Assembly: GCA_937936675.1 (NCBI GenBank)
Contig: CALDDL010000297.1
Span: forward strand, 1 to 5,463
DNA length: 5,463 nt
Direction: 5' to 3'
From: an uncultured bacterium
GTDB taxonomy: Bacteria; Bacteroidota; Ignavibacteria; Ignavibacteriales; Melioribacteraceae
The position numbers were made by a program, and so were the translations under genes. The notes below the pieces were generated by a model. The model was not told where the DNA came from and made no database searches. It saw only the letters and a list, made by a program, of their open reading frames with translations. Below, piece by piece: positions 1-5,463 of the stretch. Within the stretch, counting starts at the first letter, position 1, and each line of letters begins with the position of its first letter.

Positions 1-494
1 TTAAGAGCGCGCACCATCGGAATCAATGAATTTCTGATATAAGCATTCGTATAAGCAGTATCATTTAACATTTTCCTGTTTCTATCAAGATAGGTCGAAC
101 CAATCGAGGAACGCATCATATCGAATGACCATAGAGAGAGAACCATACCTAGATTATTTTCCCATGCGGCATCCATAATTGCTTTTAAGTCCGCAATACT
201 CCCCTCTCCGGGACCAACTACGAATCCATTGCCATCAAATTGCGGAGTAGATTGCCCTGTCGTATGAAGCCAAAAGCGAATCGCATTTCCGCCCGATTTA
301 GAAATATTGCTAAAATATGTCTTAAACTTTGCGATATTTGTGTTCCCGGGTCCGATATCCCTTGCAAAATTTACCCACGCTACGTTACTGCCGCTTAAAA
401 AGACTTGCTGACCATTAAAATCTATTCTCTGTTGACCATTTATAATAATCGATACAAAAAAAGCACACATTAGTAATCTTAATTTCATTTTCAT
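1..494 (-). CDS. Secreted glycoside hydrolase, GH5-like (N-terminal part, runs off the window)
   Basis: The open frame runs from ATG at 494 off the left edge, giving 164 residues without a stop. Residues 1-20 form a signal peptide: basic start MKMKLRLL, a hydrophobic core, then NG-QQ as a plausible signal peptidase I site. The single Cys at residue 10 is not in a lipobox, so export rather than lipidation is likely. Residues 33-48 (LSGSNVAWVNFARDIG), 68-78 (GGNAIRFWLHT, with the Arg typical of strand 2 of the GH-A barrel) and 121-127 (LWSFDMM) resemble the opening of cellulase/mannanase-type family 5 enzymes of Bacteroidota and relatives. The catalytic Asn-Glu and second Glu would lie beyond the window, so substrate and activity cannot be judged. 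The start is ambiguous: ATG at 488 (Met3) has GGA five bases upstream, while ATG at 494 has no good ribosome site. Hand-counted GC is 38-50% per 60-base line, clearly above the neighbouring gene. Clan assignment is fairly sure; family number is tentative. Confidence 0.75.
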   Translation of the reverse strand, partial: MKMKLRLLMCAFFVSIIINGQQRIDFNGQQVFLSGSNVAWVNFARDIGPGNTNIAKFKTYFSNISKSGGNAIRFWLHTTGQSTPQFDGNGFVVGPGEGSIADLKAIMDAAWENNLGMVLSLWSFDMMRSSIGSTYLDRNRKMLNDTAYTNAYIRNSLIPMVRAL

Positions 495-539
495 CCAACT
501 AGTTATTAATAACACTTTGTATATAGTCAAAAATTAAGC

Positions 540-547
540 CAAAAATA
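540..547 (-). promoter_or_regulatory. Possible -7 box of the glycoside hydrolase gene
   Basis: On the minus strand this reads TATTTTTG, matching the TAnnTTTG -7 consensus of Bacteroidota primary sigma promoters. It would give a leader of roughly 35-40 bases before the ATG at 494. The companion TTG is 25 bases upstream instead of the usual 17-19, so only half of the promoter is convincing. A chance match in AT-rich DNA is quite possible. Confidence 0.22.
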
Positions 548-551
548 ACAA

Positions 552-586
552 AATCCCTATTGAGGATTAATCCAAATAAAAATCCC
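552..586. repeat. GGATT/AATCC cluster with a perfect 10-base palindrome
   Basis: GGATTAATCC (564-573) is a perfect palindrome. AATCC also occurs at 552-556 and AATCC(C) at 581-586, and 552-556 pairs with GGATT at 564-568. The cluster sits just upstream of the possible -7 box of the glycoside hydrolase gene, the place expected for an operator. Binding by a regulator is inference; no known operator is recognised. Confidence 0.3.
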
Positions 587-610
587 GAATATTGTCTTTA
601 ATAGTGAAAT

Positions 611-637
611 ATCTCTTTGCGAGAGGGGGAGGTGATT
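611..637. other. G-rich block with an orphan ribosome-binding-like sequence
   Basis: A short hairpin candidate (CTCT 613-616 / AGAG 622-625) leads into a purine run GAGAGGGGGAGG (621-632). GGAGGTGAT (628-636) is exactly complementary to the 3' end of bacterial 16S rRNA, yet no ATG, GTG or TTG follows at translation distance on the plus strand. The block stands out from the AT-rich spacer around it. It could be the remnant of a dispersed intergenic repeat or a decayed gene start; its function is unknown. Confidence 0.35.
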
Positions 638-664
638 TAATTAAGATTATACTTCTAATAAAAC

Positions 665-681
665 TTTATCAAATTGATAAA
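665..681. repeat. 17-base perfect inverted repeat
   Basis: TTTATCAAATTGATAAA consists of two 8-base arms around a single central A. It lies just beyond the T-run of the terminator on the minus strand and about 170 bases upstream of the glycoside hydrolase start. It is shaped like a dimeric-repressor operator and is not a good RNA hairpin, because a 1-base loop cannot form without opening pairs. Confidence 0.4.
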
Positions 682-686
682 AACCT

Positions 687-715
687 AAAAAAACTCTCCT
701 TGAAGGGAGAGTTTT
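687..715 (-). terminator. Intrinsic terminator of the helicase gene
   Basis: On the minus strand, AAAACTCTCC (715-706) pairs perfectly with GGAGAGTTTT (699-690). The loop is about 6 bases, or 4 if a G-T wobble closes it. The stem is followed by a run of seven T (693-687, partly in the stem) and, after AGG, five further T. It begins about 20 bases after the TAA stop at 736-738, which ties it to the helicase gene. Read on the plus strand the T run is only four bases, so it works mainly for the minus strand. Its presence means the helicase gene is not co-transcribed with the glycoside hydrolase gene downstream. Confidence 0.85.
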
Positions 716-735
716 AGTTAGTAGTAAGGAGAATC

Positions 736-3700
736 TTATTTTTTGTTTTTTATAAGTGGGATTTGGAGAATTTGATTATTTTCATCTTTCGTACTTATTG
801 TTAAGGTTTCAGTACCATATTCACTTTTATAAATTTTAATCCAAATTTCCCAATCAGGGATGTGCCAAACTATCCTTCTATCAAATTTTTTTGTCTGATT
901 TATATCAATTTCACCTCTTAATTTGCAGTGATCTATTAACGAAATTCTCTCGTCAGATTCTATATTAGTAAATTTTATTCTTTTGTTAGTATCTAAATAT
1001 TCAATTCTAATCTTATGTTTTGTACCTTCATCAATTAAAATTGACAATCTAACTCCTGATTTATTTGAATTTTCATTAGAATAAGTGGCAGGAGGGTCTT
1101 TATGTCTTTGTGTTTCACGGAAATAAAATATTTCATCTAATGGAGGAAATTGAGGAATTTGATCCACTGAAATGATGTAAGTTAAATTCCAATCCTTTAG
1201 TTTTTGCTCAATATTTATTTTTACATCTGTCATTTCAGGTTTATTTTTATTCTCTGAATATTCTAAATATTTGTTTTTAACTTTTAGCCAACGCTCTTTT
1301 GCAAAATCAATTTCTGCCTCATTACATTGAATTTTCCCAGACACAATATTTTCGTAATACTCAATACAATCTATAATTGTATTAGATTTCTCAAATGCAG
1401 CTCCAATTAACTCAATACTAAAATAATTATTTTTTTCATAAGGTTTGGTTAGATATAATCTTCTTAAGTGATCTGAAACAGCTTTGTTCAGTTTTTCATT
1501 GTTTCTATATAAAGCCTCTGAATCAGCGCATCCAATTGTAAATGTCTTATTTAAAAATTCTGATAATTTATCATCAATTTGCGGGTATTCTTTAATATCT
1601 GAAGACCCCGAAATTATATTTATAGCCCATTCAAATTTTTCTTCTTTTATTAATTTTGTAATATAAGTTGCATATAAAAATTTAAGTACATTTTTGTCAG
1701 TAGAATTATTTGTAATTAGTACATTTTGTAATATATCTTCTGAACAATGGCGGCAAAGAAAATCTAACCCAGCATCAAAAGCCCCTATGGCACAATACGA
1801 ATGAATTAAATTATTAGTAGTATTAATATCATTTAAAAATTCAAAAGGTTCAAAAGATTCAGATAGAGATACAACTTTCGAGTGATCTCCCTCTTTCTTA
1901 TGAGAATTAATAATAATCTTTTGTATTTCTGTATTAATATTATTCGATTTGCCTTTCTCATTATATTCATAAATAATCTTCTTATTATCCCCTAATCTAT
2001 CTAACCATATTATACTATCCGGATAAGCAGAAATTTTTGATTTGGATAAATAATAATTTGGATTATTTGTATTTGCCAATTTTTCATAATAATAACAACA
2101 ATCAATGTAATTTTCTGCTTTAAAATGAATAAGTGCAGAAGCATCGTCAGAAATTATTTTTAATCCCTTTCTTTGAAGACTTTTTATGTTAGAAGAAATA
2201 TTTATCCAAGTTTTCATTAGAGTCGAAGGTTCTGAACCAAACTCGGAAATTCTTGAATTGAATTTCTCAAAAATTTCACCCCATATTTCGTCAGCATTTA
2301 TACTATCCATCAATTCCTTATGTAAATCCTCAGAATAAAGATCATCAAGCATTTCAACCATAGCTGAGCAACATTCTAAATTGTTATTTTCCTTCATAAA
2401 TTTTACGCCGAAATATTTTTCTCTATTCTTTAACGTATTATCATTTTTAGTTAAATTTTCCATTTCGTCAAAATTTTTTGCTTTCCAATAACATTCAAAC
2501 GCTTCAAAATATTTTGCTATTTCAATATATTTTTTTGCAGCTTGATCGTATTTTTCTTCATATTCAAATGCCATTGCTCTCGCTAGATTTCCTTGATTTT
2601 TTTCACCTAAAGAATCATAATATTGAGCAGAATAAATTAGCCACTTAGGATTTTTTTCTGATTTTCCTTGATTAAAAAATTTCTCAGCCATCTCTTTAGG
2701 GTCGTTTTTATCTTTTTCCCAATTTGCTTCTAATCCTTCTTCGTAAATACATATATCCTTTTCACTCCATTCTACCTTTTCAATATCCATATATTTTAAA
2801 ATATGTTCATCTGTATTTTCAATAATGTAACTCCAGAAGTTTTTTACACCATTAGTGGTATCAATTATAAAAAGTCTTTTCTTAGCACGGCTCACTGCTA
2901 CATATAGTTTATTGAAAAAGAATTGAAACGGAATCAATTTCTCTTTATCCACTTCAATAAATTCTTCTCCTTTGAGTAATTTTTTAAATAGTTCTTTATC
3001 TAGATTAGTATCATTATAAAATTCATGTCCAAATTTAAATACTACTACCCTATCGAATTCTAATCCCTTGGCCGAGAGTGGAGTTAAAATTACGTTACTT
3101 TTATTTTCCTTTGTAGATTCAGCCTTTTTCAAAAAAGGTTCACTTTGAGCATCCGACTCGTTATTCCCATTTATAATTATTACTAAATCATTTTGTTTTT
3201 TTAATTCTTCTTCAACTATTGGATTATTATAATTAAAAAAATCAGGGGCAGGAGAATTTACATTCAACCATGACTTTTGTGGAGCAACTCCTTTTACTCT
3301 AAGAGTAACGGCTCTAACCAATTGTATTAGATTACAAAAATTCACCACACTTTTCGATGACCTATAATTAAGAGCTAATTCATGAAAATTAAATTGTAAT
3401 TTAATTTTTTTTGTTCTCTCTAGAGATGTTACAATTTCATTATGAAAATTAGCTTGAACTGCAGACCAATCAAATCCGGTAGGATTTAATGTTTGCATTG
3501 GATCTCCGGCAAAAGCAAATGGAATAAACATCAAATCACTATTTATTATTTTTCGCTTTGAGTATAAATTTAAGCGAAACAAAAAAGCAAGCTCAATTTT
3601 AGTAAAATCTTGAGCTTCGTCGCAAAATACTGCGGGATAGTTATATAAATCGATATCTGAATTTAGTATGTGCTGGACTATATCTTGTATATCCCAATAT

Positions 3701-5214
3701 CCATGTTGTTTACATAAAGGTTTAAACCACCCATCCCATATTTTATCATAAATCAAATTAAATGTTTCTGAAGAGATAGTTTTTAATTCATGTGGAAGTT
3801 CATTCGCAAAATAATCTTTATCACAAATATCCTCGATAGAAAATGACATACCCTTTATATAAGTTCGAATTACATACCAGGCTAACTCCGGAGTCAAATT
3901 TCTTACATTGGCATCAGGATGTTTTTTTATTTCTTTTATCCACAGTTCTCTGAATTTTATAAAATCTACAAACAATCCAACTTTAAATTCACTTGCTTTC
4001 TGTTCCGGAAGGATTGATAATAAAAAGTTATTAAAAGTTTGAAAACTGTTATTAATTATTTGGTCGTATATAGGACCTTGTTTAGTACCACCTTTTAATA
4101 GTTTATGAGCATTGGCAAATAATATTTTTTTTGTTGATTCCTTTGCTATTGTTAAAAGCGATGGGCTGTATGTTAGGAAAATAGGATTCTTTAAATGACT
4201 AATTAAATTATTTTCTATATAATAATGTAAGATATCTGAAAACAAATAATAAAGTATAGTAGATTTTCCACTGCCAGCGCGTCCATTAATAAATAAAGGA
4301 TATTTTTTTATATTTGTTTCACTAGTGGTTCCGCATCTTATTGAATTTAGAATTTCTCCTTCTTCTTTTGATAATGAAAGATTTCCTTCACCATTTTTTT
4401 GAATCACTAACCAACATTCTTCATCGTATAAAATTAAAGATGGGTACGATTTTTTAGCTATAGTTAAAATTTGTTCTCTTTCTTTTTCATCATTAAAGAT
4501 TATTGAATATCTTTCTTTTATTTTTTGTTTTTCACTAGAATTATTTTTAAATGGAGAAATTAATACTAAGAGATTATGGGTTGCAGAAAATGTATATACT
4601 ACACTTAATCCCGTAGCATTATCATCATATTTTTCTAAAACAATTAACTCATCTTTCCCATCATTATTTGTAATTCCTTCTAAAATACTCAAAACAATTT
4701 GATGGATTTGGATTTTATAATCCTCAAATTTTTTATTGGAAATTTCAATAACCCACTCTTCTGTTTCTAAAATGAAAATATCTTTTAAACTATCCTCATT
4801 CTCAAAATATCCTTGATGACAATTATAAAGAAAACGATTTTCGTACTCATTCATTTCCGGTATTACTGAAATACCTTCTTTCTTTCTTTCTTTTAAGTAT
4901 TTCTCTAATATATCTTTTGAGGGTATATAATCATCAAAATGATGGGTATCCCTTATGAAAATGTTATAAGCATTGTTACTTCTTAATAAGAACTTAATTA
5001 GACAGACAATTATATCTTCACCAACTTCCACAGTAACACCAATAAGTCTCGTTTGCGCAATTTTTTTTGTGATATAAGGTTTGGGCCACTTTTGGAATAT
5101 ACCTAGATTTTGATCAACCTCGATTTTTTTTTGAACATTTTTTATAGCTTCAGAATATCCGTGTTTTGTTGCTTCTGCCATACACGATTCCATAACAAAT
5201 GAATATAATGCCAT
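736..5214 (-). CDS. Giant UvrD-like superfamily 1 helicase with unknown N-terminal module and TPR-like C-terminal solenoid (1492 aa)
   Basis: This predicted cytoplasmic ATP-dependent helicase/translocase shows these motifs (residues counted from ATG 5214): Walker A GRAGSGKST 311-319 with Lys317; Ia NPIFLTYSPSLL 343-354; Walker B DEAQD 532-536; III GDPMQ 570-574 followed by NPTGFDW; IV NYRSS 616-620; V SAKGLEFD 714-721; VI YVAVSRAKK 771-779 with Arg776. All key residues are present, so the motor should be active. Motifs IV and V are only about 100 residues apart, leaving little room for the large 2B subdomain of UvrD/Rep. Residues 1-280 match nothing I recognise and show no clear nuclease motif. 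Residues about 835-1320 are rich in paired amphipathic helices of TPR type (e.g. around 880-910); about 1384-1492 looks beta-stranded. The layout resembles TRANK1-like giant helicases. ATG 5214 is preferred over GTG 5226 because GAGG (5224-5221) lies six bases before ATG and overlaps that GTG. The gene stands alone with its own terminator. Hand-counted GC is about 13-33% per line, below the left neighbour, suggesting transfer. A defence role is possible but unproven. Confidence 0.9.
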   Translation of the reverse strand: MALYSFVMESCMAEATKHGYSEAIKNVQKKIEVDQNLGIFQKWPKPYITKKIAQTRLIGVTVEVGEDIIVCLIKFLLRSNNAYNIFIRDTHHFDDYIPSKDILEKYLKERKKEGISVIPEMNEYENRFLYNCHQGYFENEDSLKDIFILETEEWVIEISNKKFEDYKIQIHQIVLSILEGITNNDGKDELIVLEKYDDNATGLSVVYTFSATHNLLVLISPFKNNSSEKQKIKERYSIIFNDEKEREQILTIAKKSYPSLILYDEECWLVIQKNGEGNLSLSKEEGEILNSIRCGTTSETNIKKYPLFINGRAGSGKSTILYYLFSDILHYYIENNLISHLKNPIFLTYSPSLLTIAKESTKKILFANAHKLLKGGTKQGPIYDQIINNSFQTFNNFLLSILPEQKASEFKVGLFVDFIKFRELWIKEIKKHPDANVRNLTPELAWYVIRTYIKGMSFSIEDICDKDYFANELPHELKTISSETFNLIYDKIWDGWFKPLCKQHGYWDIQDIVQHILNSDIDLYNYPAVFCDEAQDFTKIELAFLFRLNLYSKRKIINSDLMFIPFAFAGDPMQTLNPTGFDWSAVQANFHNEIVTSLERTKKIKLQFNFHELALNYRSSKSVVNFCNLIQLVRAVTLRVKGVAPQKSWLNVNSPAPDFFNYNNPIVEEELKKQNDLVIIINGNNESDAQSEPFLKKAESTKENKSNVILTPLSAKGLEFDRVVVFKFGHEFYNDTNLDKELFKKLLKGEEFIEVDKEKLIPFQFFFNKLYVAVSRAKKRLFIIDTTNGVKNFWSYIIENTDEHILKYMDIEKVEWSEKDICIYEEGLEANWEKDKNDPKEMAEKFFNQGKSEKNPKWLIYSAQYYDSLGEKNQGNLARAMAFEYEEKYDQAAKKYIEIAKYFEAFECYWKAKNFDEMENLTKNDNTLKNREKYFGVKFMKENNNLECCSAMVEMLDDLYSEDLHKELMDSINADEIWGEIFEKFNSRISEFGSEPSTLMKTWINISSNIKSLQRKGLKIISDDASALIHFKAENYIDCCYYYEKLANTNNPNYYLSKSKISAYPDSIIWLDRLGDNKKIIYEYNEKGKSNNINTEIQKIIINSHKKEGDHSKVVSLSESFEPFEFLNDINTTNNLIHSYCAIGAFDAGLDFLCRHCSEDILQNVLITNNSTDKNVLKFLYATYITKLIKEEKFEWAINIISGSSDIKEYPQIDDKLSEFLNKTFTIGCADSEALYRNNEKLNKAVSDHLRRLYLTKPYEKNNYFSIELIGAAFEKSNTIIDCIEYYENIVSGKIQCNEAEIDFAKERWLKVKNKYLEYSENKNKPEMTDVKINIEQKLKDWNLTYIISVDQIPQFPPLDEIFYFRETQRHKDPPATYSNENSNKSGVRLSILIDEGTKHKIRIEYLDTNKRIKFTNIESDERISLIDHCKLRGEIDINQTKKFDRRIVWHIPDWEIWIKIYKSEYGTETLTISTKDENNQILQIPLIKNKK

Positions 5215-5220
5215 AATTAC

Positions 5221-5224
5221 CCTC
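5221..5224 (-). promoter_or_regulatory. Shine-Dalgarno that fixes the helicase start
   Basis: On the minus strand GAGG is followed by GTAATT and then ATG at 5214, a spacing of six bases. The upstream in-frame GTG (5226-5224) shares its last G with this site, so using it would bury the ribosome site in coding sequence. The annotated start is therefore ATG 5214, four residues shorter than the longest frame. Confidence 0.7.
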
Positions 5225-5228
5225 ACAA

Positions 5229-5361
5229 ATTGTATTAAAATGTTTATGACTATTAGGTATTGCTCAATTATTCAAAATAAAAAATAAAACTAAGAATTGA
5301 AATTATTAAATAATGAGATATTATGTCTTTTAATTTCTTGTAAATAGTTTTTTAATACAAT
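5229..5361. repeat. 12-base inverted repeat in the divergent promoter region
   Basis: TTTTAATACAAT occurs on the plus strand at 5350-5361 and on the minus strand at 5240-5229, so each copy points toward the nearest gene of the divergent pair. The two copies match exactly over 12 bases. Each contains TACAAT, one base off the TATAAT -10 hexamer. It could be a shared promoter element or a regulator site. The minus-strand copy is too close to the Shine-Dalgarno to be an ordinary -10. Confidence 0.4.
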
Positions 5362-5366
5362 ATTTT
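5338..5366 (+). promoter_or_regulatory. Weak candidate promoter of the rightmost gene
   Basis: TTGTAA (5338-5343), a 17-base spacer, then TATTTT (5361-5366) gives a sigma-70-like arrangement with four of six matches in each box. The predicted start near 5373 leaves a leader of about 36 bases. No TAnnTTTG element is present on this strand of the spacer. AT-rich DNA produces such matches easily. Confidence 0.25.
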
Positions 5367-5394
5367 TACTTGTAATTAAGTTCATAACTTTTTT

Positions 5395-5399
5395 AAGGA
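5395..5399 (+). promoter_or_regulatory. Shine-Dalgarno of the rightmost gene
   Basis: AAGGA lies nine bases before the ATG at 5409, within the usual spacing, and supports that codon as a real translation start. Confidence 0.6.
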
Positions 5400-5408
5400 C
5401 CTCCCAAA

Positions 5409-5463
5409 ATGATTAAGAAAATTTCTGCTTTGTTATTATTTATTCTCACCGTTCAATTTGTTT
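5409..5463 (+). CDS. Exported protein, N-terminal signal peptide only (runs off the window)
   Basis: The frame opens with ATG at 5409 and reads MIKKISALLLFILTVQFV before the window ends. Two lysines followed by an unbroken hydrophobic stretch make a typical Sec signal peptide or first membrane helix. The AAGGA ribosome site and the position of the gene, divergent from the helicase with a 194-base spacer, support it as real. Only 18 residues are visible, so the mature protein cannot be named. Together with the glycoside hydrolase on the other side it suggests that the chromosomal context is cell-surface or secretory, with the helicase gene in between. Confidence 0.65.
   Translation, partial: MIKKISALLLFILTVQFV

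Noticed and set aside
495..535. TTGACT plus TAATAA as a hydrolase promoter on the minus strand
   Set aside because: The -10 half matches only three of six bases and would place the transcription start at or inside the start codon.
646..717. Short plus-strand frame starting at ATT after GGAGGTGAT, 23 codons to TAG
   Set aside because: It would need an ATT start, runs straight through the terminator hairpin and has no protein-like character. The strong ribosome-binding-like sequence is reported only as an oddity.
1484..1666. A 60-codon plus-strand reading frame inside the helicase gene
   Set aside because: It is antisense to the solenoid-coding part of a clearly real gene, has no ribosome site worth noting and no recognisable protein features; it is a by-product of AT-rich coding sequence.
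3123..3138. CCTTTTT/AAAAAGG inverted repeat within the helicase gene
   Set aside because: It lies in the coding sequence for a Lys/Phe-rich linker between motifs IV and V, has a 2-base loop and no T run after it, so neither a terminator nor a frameshift signal is supported; the frame is intact on both sides.
5215..5300. Sigma-70 promoter for the helicase gene (TTGAGC or TACAAT hexamers)
   Set aside because: TTGAGC has no acceptable -10 at 16-18 bases, and TACAAT would start transcription inside the Shine-Dalgarno. No TAnnTTTG box fits either, so no promoter is called.
1..5463. CRISPR array, tRNA, rRNA or insertion sequence
   Set aside because: No regularly spaced direct repeats, cloverleaf-like sequences or transposase fragments were seen on either strand.

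Overview
The window holds one complete giant gene between two partial genes. The likely source is a bacterium of the Bacteroidota / Ignavibacteriota type. That is an inference from the style of the secreted glycoside hydrolase at the left edge, the AT-rich DNA and the AT-rich spacers; no rRNA or other marker gene is present to confirm it.

Layout. Bases 1-494 (minus strand) encode the N-terminal 164 residues of a secreted clan GH-A / family 5-like glycoside hydrolase. Its signal peptide is visible and its catalytic half lies outside the window. Bases 495-735 are a 241-base spacer. It carries the hydrolase upstream region, a GGATT-rich palindromic cluster, an unexplained G-rich block containing an orphan ribosome-binding-like sequence, a 17-base palindrome, and the intrinsic terminator of the next gene. 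Bases 736-5214 (minus strand) encode a 1492-residue protein with a complete UvrD-like superfamily 1 helicase core (all classical motifs legible) between an unrecognised ~280-residue N-terminal region and a ~670-residue C-terminal region. The C-terminal region looks like a helical-repeat (TPR-like) solenoid ending in a beta-rich domain. Bases 5215-5408 are a divergent promoter region. At 5409 a plus-strand gene begins and only its signal peptide is inside the window.

Interpretation. The helicase gene is a single-gene transcription unit: it has its own Shine-Dalgarno, its own terminator directly after the stop, and no co-directional partner within operon distance. By hand count its GC is well below that of the glycoside hydrolase fragment, which suggests acquired accessory DNA. 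The architecture (unknown N-terminal module + SF1 motor + solenoid) resembles the TRANK1-like group of very large UvrD-type helicases. It would fit a stand-alone nucleic-acid sensing or defence protein, but nothing in the sequence proves that role. The flanking genes are cell-surface/secretory and have no evident functional link to it.
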